A stretch of 61,091 bases of DNA, taken from contig DVKD01000043.1 of assembly GCA_018716285.1 (NCBI GenBank), positions 1 through 61,091 on the forward strand, read 5' to 3'. The notes under the pieces were generated by a model that saw only the letters and a program-made list of their open reading frames with translations, made no database searches and was not told the origin of the DNA. The position numbers and the translations under genes were made by a program. Positions 1 to 8,198 of this stretch are shown here, piece after piece (within the stretch, counting starts at the first letter, position 1; each line of letters starts with the position of its first letter). The DNA comes from Candidatus Merdivicinus faecavium (GTDB lineage Bacteria > Bacillota > Clostridia > Oscillospirales > Ruminococcaceae).

Positions 1-246
1 AAGCCCCGTCGCCGCCGCCAGCGCGGCTAAAAAGGCGGGCTGCCGCTTCATCCCCGCGGTCAGGCAGAGGCAGACGCAGTCGAGGATGTAGAGGATGGAG
101 AGGAAGATCGCGTAGGCGCTCGTCTCCCCTGTCCCGCCCATCGGGACGGGGCGGGCGCCCTTGGCGGCAAAGAGGGCCGCGACCCCCGCCAGCAGGAGCA
201 TGGAGAGGACAAGCCAGATGAAAAAGCGCTTTCCCTTACCTGCCAT
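1..246 (-). CDS. Small membrane protein, C-terminus beyond window edge
   Basis: The frame opens at an ATG whose complement lies at 244-246 and stays open for 82 codons to the window edge, so only the N-terminal part is visible. After a basic start (MAGKGKRFF) there is a hydrophobic segment at about residues 9-28, a short polar stretch, then a second hydrophobic segment at about residues 44-62 rich in Cys and Leu. It is probably an integral membrane protein with several helices. Its start overlaps the last 11 bases of the upstream DUF6440-like gene, which suggests translational coupling. No family recognised. Confidence 0.55.
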   Translation of the reverse strand, partial: MAGKGKRFFIWLVLSMLLLAGVAALFAAKGARPVPMGGTGETSAYAIFLSILYILDCVCLCLTAGMKRQPAFLAALAAATGL

Positions 247-451
247 AGCCCCACTTCTCCGTTTCTTCCACGTCCGCGAGGGTGATGACCGGCTTCCCCT
301 CCGCGTCCAGCAGCGGGGTCAGCCCGCCGACCGTACCGGTCTGGGCCAGCAGGTAGTGGACGCCGGTCCGGGTGTCCACCAGGATATAGGCGGCGCCCAT
401 CAGGCCGACGCTCTCTTCATAGAGTTTGACAAAGCGTTTTTCTTTTGCCAT
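236..451 (-). CDS. DUF6440-like small protein
   Basis: This 71-residue protein starts MAKEKRFVKLYEE, preceded by AAAGGAG. The pattern VGLMGAAYILVDTRTGVHYLLAQTG followed by TPLLDAEGKPV resembles the DUF6440 family of small Firmicutes proteins, in which a tyrosine-rich segment describes a bound or displayed value; the function is unknown. No signal peptide or membrane helix is visible. It lies downstream of mutS on the same strand and overlaps the next small membrane gene. The family assignment is from memory of the motif pattern, so the function is left open. Confidence 0.6.
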   Translation of the reverse strand: MAKEKRFVKLYEESVGLMGAAYILVDTRTGVHYLLAQTGTVGGLTPLLDAEGKPVITLADVEETEKWGYGR

Positions 452-507
452 CTAAAAACACTCCTTTGCGGAAATTTTTTGAAATGAAGCGACGCAGCGT
501 TCGTGCC

Positions 508-531
508 GTAGGGGAGAACTGTGTTCGCCCG
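508..531 (+). repeat. REP-like palindromic repeat, copy 1
   Basis: GTAGGGG...TCGCCCG with a central ACTGTG. It is a member of a short palindromic family found in at least four other intergenic places here (14518, 40754, 43532, 43585). It lies between mutS and the DUF6440-like gene. Confidence 0.5.
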
Positions 532-538
532 AGAGACG

Positions 539-3142
539 TCAGGTATTCCCAAGCAATGCCTTGAGCTCATACAGCGCGTCCAGCGCCTCGCGGGGGGACA
601 TGCTGTCGACGTCCATTTTGCGGAGGGCGGAGACGGCGCGGGCGTCCGCCTGGTCGGAGAAGGAGATCTGCGCCTCCTCCTTGGGCGGCTCGGCGATGCG
701 CGGGCGCTGCATGTTTTTCTCCAGCTCGGCCATGACGCTCCTGGCCCGCCGGATGACCTTGTCGGGGACCCCGGCCAGGCGGGCGACCTCGATGCCGTAG
801 CTCTCGTCGGCGCCGCCGCGGAGGATCTTGCGCAGGAAAATAATCTCCTCCCCCCGCTTTTTGACGGCGATGTTGTAGTTGACCACCCCGTGATACTGGT
901 TTTCGAGCTCGGTCAGCTCGTGGTAGTGGGTGGCAAAGAGAGTTTTGGCGCGGATATTCTTCTCTTTGATGATATACTCGACCACCGCCTTGGCGATGCT
1001 CATGCCGTCAAAGGTGGAGGTGCCGCGCCCGATCTCGTCGAGGATGACAAGGCTTCTGGGGGTGGCGTTCTGGAGGATGTAGGCGACCTCGCTCATCTCC
1101 ACCATGAAGGTGGACTGCCCCGCCGTCAGGTCGTCCGACGCGCCGACCCGGGTGAAGACCTTGTCGAGGATGGGCAGCGTCGCCGCCTTGGCCGGGACAA
1201 AGGAGCCCATCTGGGCCATGATGCAGATGAGGGCGACCTGCCGCATGTAGGTCGATTTTCCGGCCATATTGGGGCCGGTGATGACCGCGACAAGGTTCGC
1301 GTCGTTGTCCAAGAGGGTGTCGTTTGGGACAAAGGGGGTCTGGGGGAACATCGCCTCGACGACCGGGTGCCGCCCCTCGAGGATGCGGATCTCCCCGTTT
1401 GCCGAGAATTCCGGCCGGACGTAGCCGTTTTCGACCGCGGCCTGGGCCAGCGAGGCCAGCACGTCGAGCTGGGCGACGGCGGCGGCCGTCTGCTCGATGA
1501 CCGGCAGCTCGGCGGCGACCTCCTTGCAGATCTGGTCGTAGATCTCGGCCTCCAGCGCGATCATCCGGTCGGAGGCGTAGAGCACCTTGCTCTCGAGCTC
1601 CTTTAATTCCTCGGTGATGAACCGCTCCGAACCGGTGAGGGTCTGCTTGCGGATGTAATCGTCCGGCACCTGGCTCAGGAAAGAACGGGTGACCTCGATA
1701 TAATAGCCGAAGACCCGGTTGTAGCTGACCCGCAGGTTTTTGATGCCGGTCCGCTCCCGTTCCCGCTCCTCGATTTTTGCGAGGTAGTCCTTGGCGTTTT
1801 TCTGCAGATCCTTATATTCGTCGAGGTCGGCGCGGTAGCCGTGCCGGATGTAGCCGCCGTCCTTGCGGTTGACGGGGGCGTCCTCGTCGATGGCGGCTTC
1901 GATGAGGGCGCGCATCTCCTGGAGCGGGTCGAGCTTCTCGTAGAGGGCGGCAAGCAGCGTCGCCTCAAAGTGGGAGGCGGCCTCCCGCACCCGCGGGAGG
2001 TTGGCGGCGGTGTAGGCCAGGGAGAGCAGCTCCCTGGGGGTGACCGTCCCGTAGACGACCTTGGTCATCAGCCGCTCGAGGTCGTGGACGCCCTGCAGCG
2101 CCTCGATGAGGGCGGCCCGCTCAAGGGTCTTGTCCGCAAGTTCCGCGACAGCGGAATGGCGGCGGGTGATCTGCGGCAGGGAAGCGAGGGGCTGCTCGAG
2201 GTATTTGCGCATCAGCCGCTTGCCCATCGCGGTGCAGGTGCGGTCGAGAACCCAGAGGAGGGAGCCGCGCTTTTCGTGGGAGCGGAGCGTCTCGGTGAGT
2301 TCCAGGTTGCGGCGGGCGGTAATGTCGATGGAGAGGAACTGCTCGTCGCTGTAGCGGGTGAGGGTCCGCAGCCGGCGCGCGCCGGTCTTCTGGGTCTCCC
2401 GCAGGTAGTTGACCATCGCCGCGACTGCGTAGAGGGCGCAGACGCTGTTTTTGAGCTGTAATTCCTCGAGATTCTGGGCGGAAAACTGGTCGAGGACCAC
2501 CCGGACCGCCTGGCGCTGGTCGTACTGCGACTCCTCGACCGGGTCGACGACGCACCGCAGCCGGCTCTGGATGAAATCCCGCGCCCCGGTGCAGTCAAAA
2601 AAGCCGGGGTTTACGAGCAGCTCCTTGGGGGCGTATTTGGACAGCTCCCCGATGACGCCGCGCTCGGGGTCGGGCCCGTCGTACTGGGTAAAACGCGCCT
2701 CGCCGGTCGAGACGTCGGCAAAGCAGGCGCCGTATCCGTCGGGGGTGTAGTAGATGCTGGCGAGGTAGTTGTTCTCCCCCTCGGGCAGCATGCTCCCTTC
2801 GACAATGGTGCCGGGGGTGGTGATGCGGATGACCTCCCGCTTGACCACCCCTTTGGCGGCGTAGGGGGACTCCATCTGCTCGCAGATGGCGACCTTATAC
2901 CCCTTTTCGACAAGCTTTTTGAGATAGACCTCGCAGGCGTGGTAGGGCACGCCGCACATCGGCGCGCGGTCCTCCATCCCGCAGTCCCGCCCGGTCAAGG
3001 TGAGCTCAAGCTCCCGCGAGGCGGTGAGGGCGTCCTCAAAAAACATCTCGTAAAAATCGCCGATCCGATAAAACAGGATGTAGTCCGGATACTGCGCCTT
3101 AATCTCCTTATACTGCTGCATCATCGGAGAAAGCTTACCCAA
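539..3142 (-). CDS. mutS: DNA mismatch repair protein MutS
   Basis: MutS recognises mispaired bases and small loops and recruits MutL in an ATP-dependent way. The protein shows the N-terminal mismatch-binding domain with the Phe-x-Glu motif (FYEMFFEDA), a core/lever region, and the C-terminal ABC-type ATPase with Walker A GPNMAGKST, then DEIGRGTS (Walker B) and THYHEL. Start choice: an in-frame ATG lies 9 codons further upstream (3169), but GGGAGG sits 8 bases before a TTG at 3142, giving MGKLSPMMQQY, which matches the usual N-terminus. That gives about 867 residues, normal for the family. It is the third gene of a miaB-ylbF-mutS order, which is conserved in Firmicutes. Confidence 0.97.
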   Translation of the reverse strand: MGKLSPMMQQYKEIKAQYPDYILFYRIGDFYEMFFEDALTASRELELTLTGRDCGMEDRAPMCGVPYHACEVYLKKLVEKGYKVAICEQMESPYAAKGVVKREVIRITTPGTIVEGSMLPEGENNYLASIYYTPDGYGACFADVSTGEARFTQYDGPDPERGVIGELSKYAPKELLVNPGFFDCTGARDFIQSRLRCVVDPVEESQYDQRQAVRVVLDQFSAQNLEELQLKNSVCALYAVAAMVNYLRETQKTGARRLRTLTRYSDEQFLSIDITARRNLELTETLRSHEKRGSLLWVLDRTCTAMGKRLMRKYLEQPLASLPQITRRHSAVAELADKTLERAALIEALQGVHDLERLMTKVVYGTVTPRELLSLAYTAANLPRVREAASHFEATLLAALYEKLDPLQEMRALIEAAIDEDAPVNRKDGGYIRHGYRADLDEYKDLQKNAKDYLAKIEERERERTGIKNLRVSYNRVFGYYIEVTRSFLSQVPDDYIRKQTLTGSERFITEELKELESKVLYASDRMIALEAEIYDQICKEVAAELPVIEQTAAAVAQLDVLASLAQAAVENGYVRPEFSANGEIRILEGRHPVVEAMFPQTPFVPNDTLLDNDANLVAVITGPNMAGKSTYMRQVALICIMAQMGSFVPAKAATLPILDKVFTRVGASDDLTAGQSTFMVEMSEVAYILQNATPRSLVILDEIGRGTSTFDGMSIAKAVVEYIIKEKNIRAKTLFATHYHELTELENQYHGVVNYNIAVKKRGEEIIFLRKILRGGADESYGIEVARLAGVPDKVIRRARSVMAELEKNMQRPRIAEPPKEEAQISFSDQADARAVSALRKMDVDSMSPREALDALYELKALLGNT

Positions 3143-3248
3143 AATTGCAACCTCCCTGTGGCTTGTCAAGTGGAAAAGGGCTGCGGCGATTCCGGGCGGG
3201 CGGGGAAAGCCGTCCGTCCGGGCCGCTGCAGCCCTCGCTTACAAAAAA

Positions 3249-3656
3249 TCAGTGGCATCCTCCGCAGGTCGCGCAGGAACCGGTGCAGCCCCCTTCGGGG
3301 ATCTCGCAGGTGTCGGGGTCCTCGCCGTTTAGGCACATGCCGAGGATGGCGTTGACCTTCTGCACGACCTCGTCAAGCTCCTGCTTGGCGATGTTGTATT
3401 CCATCATGTTCGGGTTGCCCATCACGTCGGTGTAGACCTGCTGGAGTTCCTCATTGAGGCTCTGCAGCTTTTTCTCGTCCTTATTTTCCTTCTGCATCTC
3501 CTGGTTCATCTCGAGACGCAGCAGGTTGAAGCGGCCGATGCCGTCCTGGAGGGACGCATCCTCGTCGTTTGCCCGGCGGGCGGCGTCCACCCGCTGGTAT
3601 TCGGGGGAAGCCTGGAGGGCTTTGCCCATTTCTCTTGCCATCTGAATCAGATCCAT
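3249..3656 (-). CDS. YlbF/YmcA family protein with C-terminal cysteine cluster
   Basis: A helical protein of about 135 residues starting MDLIQMAREMGKAL; an ATG eight codons upstream is possible but less like the family. The central helices (EEL, VYTDVMGNPNMMEYNIAKQELD) match the YlbF/YmcA (PF06133) fold. In Bacillus, YlbF, YmcA and YaaT form the RicAFT complex, which binds Fe-S clusters and helps RNase Y mature mRNAs. The tail carries six cysteines ending CTGSCATCGGCH, suitable for binding a metal or Fe-S cluster. Position between miaB and mutS matches ymcA in Bacillus, so a YmcA-like role is inferred. Confidence 0.85.
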   Translation of the reverse strand: MDLIQMAREMGKALQASPEYQRVDAARRANDEDASLQDGIGRFNLLRLEMNQEMQKENKDEKKLQSLNEELQQVYTDVMGNPNMMEYNIAKQELDEVVQKVNAILGMCLNGEDPDTCEIPEGGCTGSCATCGGCH

Positions 3657-3732
3657 TGTATGATTCCAGCCTTTCTTCATAAATCTCTATCGCATCGGGC
3701 GGGTGCAGATTGCCCGGGTGCTGCTTTTGGGT

Positions 3733-5166
3733 TCAGAGGACGCGCCGGATTTCGCCGGTCAGGTCGTGCTTCTCGGCGCGGACCACCTCGACCTCGAGGA
3801 AGCGGCCGATGAGCGACTCCTCGCCGGGGAAGTCGACCACTGCGTTGAATTCGGTCCGGCCGGTCAGGCCGAGCGGGCTTCTGCCGTCGGCGAGCACCTT
3901 GAAAGTTTTCCCCACATACTCCCGGTAATGCGCCGCACCGATTTCCCGCTGGGCATCCAGAAGCATCGAAAACCAGCGGGACTTCTCCTCTTTCGGGACA
4001 GGGTCGTCCATCTCGGCTGCGCGGGTGCCGACCCGTTTGGAGTAGAGGAAGGTGAAGAGGGAGGCGAATTTCACCTCTTTGACCAGCTTCAAGGTATCGA
4101 GGAAATCCTCCTCCGTCTCGCCGGGGAAGCCGACGATAAGGTCGGTGGTGAACATGACGCCGGGGATGCGCTCCCTCGCGTAGGCGACGAGCTCCTTGTA
4201 CCACTCGACGGTGTAATGCCGGTTCATCAGCCGCAGCACGCGGTTGCTGCCGCTCTGGACGGGGAGGTAGATGTGCTTGCAGACCTTCGGCGTATCGGCG
4301 ATGACGTCGATGAGCTCCTTCGTGCAGTCCTTCGGGTGGGAGCTCATGAACCGCACCCAGAAGTCGCCGGGGATTTCCGCCACCTCCCGCAGAAGCCGCG
4401 GGAAGGACGCCTCCGCCCCCAGGTCGTTGCCGTAGGAGTTGACGTTCTGCCCAAGGAGGGTGATCTCCCGGAATCCTGCCGCGGCGATCTCCCGCGCTTC
4501 CTGTAAGACGGCCTCCGGCTGCCTGCTCCGTTCCCGCCCGCGGACGAGGGGGACGACGCAGTAGGTGCAGAAGTTGTTGCAGCCGTACATGATCGGCAGG
4601 CTCGCCTTGACGCCGGGGGTGCGGCGGACCGGCAGCCCCTCGGCGATCACCCCGTCCGACTCCTCGACCCGGAAGACGCGGCGGCCTTTCTCCAGGCAGC
4701 CCGCGAGGATCTCGGGGAACTGGTGCAGGCTGTGGGTGCCGAAGACGAAGTCGACCTGCGGGTAGCTTTTCCTGATTTTTTCGGCGATGTGGGGCTGCTG
4801 CATCATGCAGCCGCAGAGGCCGATGAGCAGCTCCGGCCGGCGTTTTTTCAGGTGGGAGAGCTCGCCGACGTTGCCGAAGACCTTGACCTCGGCGTTTTCC
4901 CGCACCGCGCAGGTGTTGTAGAGGATGAGGTCGGCGTCGGCGGGGGTCTCGGTGAAGCCGAAGCCCATTTCGGCGAGCATCCCCATCAGCCGTTCGCCGT
5001 CTGATGTGTTCTGCTGGCAGCCGTAGCTGTGGACCAGGGCGAGGAGGGTGTGTTCCCCGCCGAAGCGTTCTTTCAAAAGGCCCTGGCATGCCTGGGCGAA
5101 TTGCTGTTGTCTGTCGAGCTCCCCGGGCGGAAGGGTCCGCCCGGAGGGGGTAGTGTTTACGGCCAA
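3733..5166 (-). CDS. miaB: tRNA (N6-isopentenyl adenosine-37-C2) methylthiotransferase MiaB
   Basis: This radical-SAM enzyme adds a methylthio group to i6A37 of tRNAs that read U-starting codons. Visible parts are the N-terminal UPF0004 domain with three conserved cysteines (SYGCQQN, YNTCAVRE, LCGCMMQ), the radical-SAM CxxxCxxC (GCNNFCTYC at about residue 160), and a C-terminal TRAM domain. The 477 residues are normal for the family. The start is TTG at 5166 with GGAGG 7 bases upstream; no better ATG exists. It is the first gene of the miaB-ylbF-mutS operon, with a sigma-A promoter just upstream (5209-5237). Confidence 0.96.
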   Translation of the reverse strand: MAVNTTPSGRTLPPGELDRQQQFAQACQGLLKERFGGEHTLLALVHSYGCQQNTSDGERLMGMLAEMGFGFTETPADADLILYNTCAVRENAEVKVFGNVGELSHLKKRRPELLIGLCGCMMQQPHIAEKIRKSYPQVDFVFGTHSLHQFPEILAGCLEKGRRVFRVEESDGVIAEGLPVRRTPGVKASLPIMYGCNNFCTYCVVPLVRGRERSRQPEAVLQEAREIAAAGFREITLLGQNVNSYGNDLGAEASFPRLLREVAEIPGDFWVRFMSSHPKDCTKELIDVIADTPKVCKHIYLPVQSGSNRVLRLMNRHYTVEWYKELVAYARERIPGVMFTTDLIVGFPGETEEDFLDTLKLVKEVKFASLFTFLYSKRVGTRAAEMDDPVPKEEKSRWFSMLLDAQREIGAAHYREYVGKTFKVLADGRSPLGLTGRTEFNAVVDFPGEESLIGRFLEVEVVRAEKHDLTGEIRRVL

Positions 5167-5208
5167 ATCGGCACCTCCGCTTTGCGTTTCTGATGGGCGT
5201 ATATTGTT

Positions 5209-5237
5209 ATTTTACCATGCTTTCCGGCGAAAAGCAA
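5209..5237 (-). promoter_or_regulatory. Sigma-A promoter of miaB operon
   Basis: On the minus strand: TTGCTT (-35), 17-base spacer, TGGTAAAAT (extended -10). It lies 43 bases upstream of the miaB start. Confidence 0.65.
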
Positions 5238-5245
5238 GGGATTTT

Positions 5246-5709
5246 TCACGGCCGGGAAAGCGCTGGCCCGAGGGCGGCGAGGAGCCCCGCGCAGCCCTCG
5301 CGGATGTCCCGCCAGGCCGTCTCGAAGCCGCCCGTGTACCAGGGGTCGTCCACCTCGCCCGGGCGGTGAAGTCTAAAAGGAGCCGCAGCTTGCCCTCCGG
5401 GTCCCCGCCGCAGATGCGGCGCATGTTGCGCAGGTTCGCCCGGTCCATCCCGACAAGGAGGTCGAAGCGGCCGTAATCCTCCCGGGTAAGCTGCCGCGCC
5501 GTCTTGCCCTTGCAGGAAATGCCGCGCGCGGCAAGGAGGCGCTGCACCGGCGGGTAGACGGGGTTGCCGAGCTCCTCTGCGCTGGTCGCGGCCGAGGCGA
5601 TGAACAGTTCGCCGGACAGCCCCGCCTTTTCCGCCAGGTCCTTCATCACAAACTCCGCCATCGGGCTGCGGCAGATATTGCCGTGGCAGATGAAGAGAAT
5701 TTTGAGCAT
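5246..5709 (-). pseudogene. Low-molecular-weight protein-tyrosine phosphatase, frameshifted
   Basis: The protein begins MLKILFICHGNICRSPMAEF, which carries the catalytic P-loop of LMW-PTPs (here CHGNICRS), with GGAGAGGG upstream. The first frame reads correctly to LLLDFTAR, then turns into low-complexity Arg/Pro sequence ending at 5212. The expected C-terminus, PGEVDDPWYTGGFETAW and onward, is present in the next frame, ending at 5246. One base is therefore missing, or four if GCCC was lost from a repeat, near 5357-5367 in the run GCCCGGGCG. The general-acid Asp of the DPW motif lies after the break, so the in-frame product would be inactive. Either a real mutation or a sequencing/assembly error. 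Confidence 0.85.
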
Positions 5710-5745
5710 CCTGCCCTCTCCTTTTGCAAACCGTTTCGGGGATAA

Positions 5746-5785
5746 CAACAAATCCGAACCCGCCGCCCGTGCAGCAGGTTCGGAT
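5746..5785 (-). terminator. Terminator after the second tRNA-Lys
   Basis: Minus strand: ATCCGAACC pairs with GGTTCGGAT around a GC-rich loop and is followed by TTGTTGTTA. It separates the tRNA gene from the phosphatase. Confidence 0.6.
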
Positions 5786-5795
5786 CTGTCCGCCT

Positions 5796-5871
5796 TGGTG
5801 AGCCATCGGAGGCTCGAACTCCGGACCCTTTGATTAAAAGTCAAATGCTCTGCCAACTGAGCTAATGGCTC
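5796..5871 (-). tRNA. tRNA-Lys (anticodon TTT)
   Basis: A 76-base cloverleaf with acceptor GAGCCAT/ATGGCTC, anticodon loop CTTTTAA and encoded CCA. It is identical to the copy at 5950-6025. Confidence 0.97.
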
Positions 5872-5904
5872 GTGTGCCCGCTCCGCCCCAAAAGACGCAG
5901 CGAT

Positions 5905-5941
5905 AACAAAACAACCCGGCTGCATGCGCAAGCCGGGGTTG
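5905..5941 (-). terminator. Terminator between the two tRNA-Lys genes
   Basis: Minus strand hairpin CAACCCCGGCTT...AGCCGGGTTG followed by TTTTGTT. Confidence 0.65.
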
Positions 5942-5949
5942 AGGCAAAA

Positions 5950-6025
5950 TGGTGAGCCATCGGAGGCTCGAACTCCGGACCCTTTGATTAAAAGTCAAAT
6001 GCTCTGCCAACTGAGCTAATGGCTC
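5950..6025 (-). tRNA. tRNA-Lys (anticodon TTT), first copy
   Basis: A 76-base cloverleaf identical to the downstream copy, with encoded CCA. A consensus promoter lies about 30 bases upstream. Confidence 0.97.
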
Positions 6026-6054
6026 ATAGACACCGAAATCCTCAACAGGTATTC

Positions 6055-6083
6055 ATTATAACAAATCCTGACAGGCTTGTCAA
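6055..6083 (-). promoter_or_regulatory. Consensus promoter of the tRNA-Lys genes
   Basis: Minus strand TTGACA, 17 bases, TATAAT: a full consensus sigma-A promoter placed for the tRNA at 6025. Confidence 0.85.
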
Positions 6084-6178
6084 CCGGTATTTTGATTTTT
6101 GACCAAAAAAATAATTCCATACCGCAGAGCGGCGGCATTTTTTGGCAATTTCCACGCGAAAATGCCCGGACAGGGCAG

Positions 6179-6204
6179 AAAAAGGGCGGAAACCCCGCCC
6201 TTTT
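6179..6204 (-). terminator. Terminator of the lon-ysxC-lysA operon
   Basis: Minus strand: AAAAGGGCGG, loop GGTTT, CCGCCCTTTTT, directly after the lysA stop. Confidence 0.8.
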
Positions 6205-6214
6205 CCCCATCTGC

Positions 6215-7501
6215 TCACAGATCGTTTTGCACGAGATCCTCGAGCGACTCCCCGCGGACGATGAGCCGGGACGCTCCGTCTTTGACCATCACCACCGGCG
6301 GCACGCCGCGGCGGTTGTAGCGGGAGGCCATCGAGTAGTTGTAGGCGCCGGTCGAGAGGACGGCGAGCAGCTCGCCCTCCTTCATCTCGGGCAGCGGGAC
6401 GTTCTCGCCCAGCAGGTCGCCGCTCTCGCAGCATTTGCCCGCCACCGTGTAGACCCGGTCGGCCGGCTCGTCCGCCCGGCAGGCGGGGAGCATGTCGTAT
6501 TTTGCCTGGTAGAGAATGTAGCGCGGGTTGTCCCCCATCCCGCCGTCGACCGCGAGGTAGCTGCGGACGCCGGGGATCTCCTTGACGGGGCCGGTGGTGT
6601 AGAGGGTGGTGCCGGCCTCTCCCACGATGGAGCGGCCCGGCTCGATGAGGACGAAAGGCATCGAAAGCCCCCGTTTTTCCGCCGTCTCCCGCACCGCGCG
6701 GGAGACCGGGCCCATGTAGTCGCCGAAGGGGACCGGCTCGTCCGCGTCGGTGTAGCGGATGCCGAAGCCGCCGCCGAGGTTCAGGTCAGCAAGCTCCGCC
6801 CCGGTCTCCTCCTTGACGTCGCCCAAAAACTCCATCATCACCCGGGCCGCCTCGACAAAGGGCTCCACCTGGAAAATCTGGGAGCCGATGTGGCAGTGGA
6901 CCCCCCGCAGGGAGAGGTTCGGCAGGGCGAGGGCCTCCCTGACCCCCTCCATCGCCTCCCCGGTCTCGAGGGCAAGGCCGAATTTGGAGTCGATCTGGCC
7001 GGTGCGGATAAAATCATGGGTGTGGGCGTCGATGCCGGGCTTGATGCGCAGCAAAACCGGGGCCTTTCTGCCCATCTCCCCCGCCAGGCGGCTCAGGCGG
7101 GCAAGCTCGGAGAGGCTGTCGGCGACGATCCGGCCGACCCCGTACTCCAGCGCGGCGCGCAGCTCCTCCTCCGACTTGTTGTTGCCGTGGAAGCAGACCT
7201 TCTCCATCGGGAAGCCGGCGCATTTGGCGGTGTAGAGCTCGCCGAGCGAGACGACGTCCGCGCCCAGCCCCTCCTGGTCCGCGATGCGGTAGATTTCCTT
7301 GCAGCAGAAGGCCTTAGAGGCGTAGCAGACCAGGCCCTCCCCGTAAAACTCCTCCATCGAGGAGCGGAAGGCCCGCATGTTGCGGCGGACGGTTTCCTCC
7401 TCCATGACGTAGAGGGGGGTGCCGTACTCGGCCGCGAGGGCGGAAGCCGGCACGCCGCCGAGCTGGAGCTCCCCATTTTTGATCGTTACGTTTCGTTTCA
7501 T
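6215..7501 (-). CDS. lysA: Diaminopimelate decarboxylase
   Basis: LysA is the PLP enzyme that makes L-lysine from meso-diaminopimelate, the last step of lysine synthesis. The protein has the fold III alanine-racemase-like barrel with the PLP lysine in CYASKAF near residue 60, the phosphate-binding glycine loop LNLGGGFGIRY, and the C-terminal CCESGD active-site cysteine motif shared with the family. About 428 residues is normal. The start is ATG at 7501, or a TTG one codon earlier. It is the last gene of lon-ysxC-lysA and is followed by a strong terminator. No lysine riboswitch is visible in the 60-base gap before it. Confidence 0.96.
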   Translation of the reverse strand: MKRNVTIKNGELQLGGVPASALAAEYGTPLYVMEEETVRRNMRAFRSSMEEFYGEGLVCYASKAFCCKEIYRIADQEGLGADVVSLGELYTAKCAGFPMEKVCFHGNNKSEEELRAALEYGVGRIVADSLSELARLSRLAGEMGRKAPVLLRIKPGIDAHTHDFIRTGQIDSKFGLALETGEAMEGVREALALPNLSLRGVHCHIGSQIFQVEPFVEAARVMMEFLGDVKEETGAELADLNLGGGFGIRYTDADEPVPFGDYMGPVSRAVRETAEKRGLSMPFVLIEPGRSIVGEAGTTLYTTGPVKEIPGVRSYLAVDGGMGDNPRYILYQAKYDMLPACRADEPADRVYTVAGKCCESGDLLGENVPLPEMKEGELLAVLSTGAYNYSMASRYNRRGVPPVVMVKDGASRLIVRGESLEDLVQNDL

Positions 7502-7562
7502 CAAGCATCATGCCTTTCTGGAATGGATTGCGGAGAGGCGGAGAAGCGGGCGCAGCAACCGG

Positions 7563-8186
7563 TCACTCCCCGACTTCATCAGACGCCGCGCCTTCCTCAG
7601 GCGCGGAAATTTCCTCGATGATGCCGCGCAGGACGTCGACGCCCTCCCCCGTCTGGGCGGAAAAGGGGACGATGGTCAGCTCTTCCCCGCAGGGGAGCTC
7701 GTCCGCGATGGCGGCGAGGCGCTTCTCCCGCTCGGTTTTGTTCAATTTATCCGCCTTGGTGAGGACGACGACAAAGGGGCGCTCGGTCTCGATGAGGTAG
7801 TTTGCCATGTCGCAGTCGAGGCGGGTCGCCGGGTGGCGCATATCGACGAGGAGGAAGACGAGCCCGAGGTCCCGCTCATCGTCATTCAGATACCCCTCGA
7901 TGAGCTCGGCCCAGCGGTATTTCTCCGACTTCGCGACCTTCGCGTAGCCGTAGCCGGGCAGGTCGACCAGGTGGACTGTCCGGTCGAGGTCGTAAAAGTT
8001 GATGGTCGCCGTCTTGCCGGGGACGGCGCTGACCCTGGCCAGCGCCTTTCTCCCCAGGAGCTTGTTGATGAGGGAGGATTTCCCGACGTTCGACCGCCCC
8101 GCAAAGGCGATCTCCAGCCGCTTGGAGGGCGGGAGCTGCTTAAAAAGCCCGTAGGAGGCGAGGAAGGAGACGTTCTGGTAATTCAT
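7563..8186 (-). CDS. ysxC: Ribosome biogenesis GTPase YsxC/EngB
   Basis: A 207-residue GTPase needed for 50S subunit assembly in Bacillus. G1 is GRSNVGKSS near residue 30, G3 is DLPGYGYAKV (the tyrosine-rich form typical of the EngB family) and G4 is TKADK. A C-terminal extension rich in Glu/Ala follows the GTPase fold. It lies 12 bases downstream of lon; the lon-ysxC pair is conserved in Firmicutes, so co-transcription is expected. Confidence 0.96.
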   Translation of the reverse strand: MNYQNVSFLASYGLFKQLPPSKRLEIAFAGRSNVGKSSLINKLLGRKALARVSAVPGKTATINFYDLDRTVHLVDLPGYGYAKVAKSEKYRWAELIEGYLNDDERDLGLVFLLVDMRHPATRLDCDMANYLIETERPFVVVLTKADKLNKTEREKRLAAIADELPCGEELTIVPFSAQTGEGVDVLRGIIEEISAPEEGAASDEVGE

Positions 8187-8198
8187 GTCCCTCCCCCT

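Noticed and set aside
521-1606. Long plus-strand frame antisense to mutS
   Set aside because: Compositional shadow of mutS; no ribosome binding site or recognisable domain.
3143-3169. Longer MutS start at 3169
   Set aside because: The shine-dalgarno GGGAGG lies inside that extension, and homologues begin at the TTG start.
5212-5709. LMW phosphatase as an intact longer protein
   Set aside because: After LLLDFTAR the frame gives only Arg/Pro/Ser low-complexity sequence, while the conserved end is in the next frame.
7502-7562. Lysine riboswitch before lysA
   Set aside because: The gap is only 61 bases and has no L-box elements; lysA follows ysxC in an operon.
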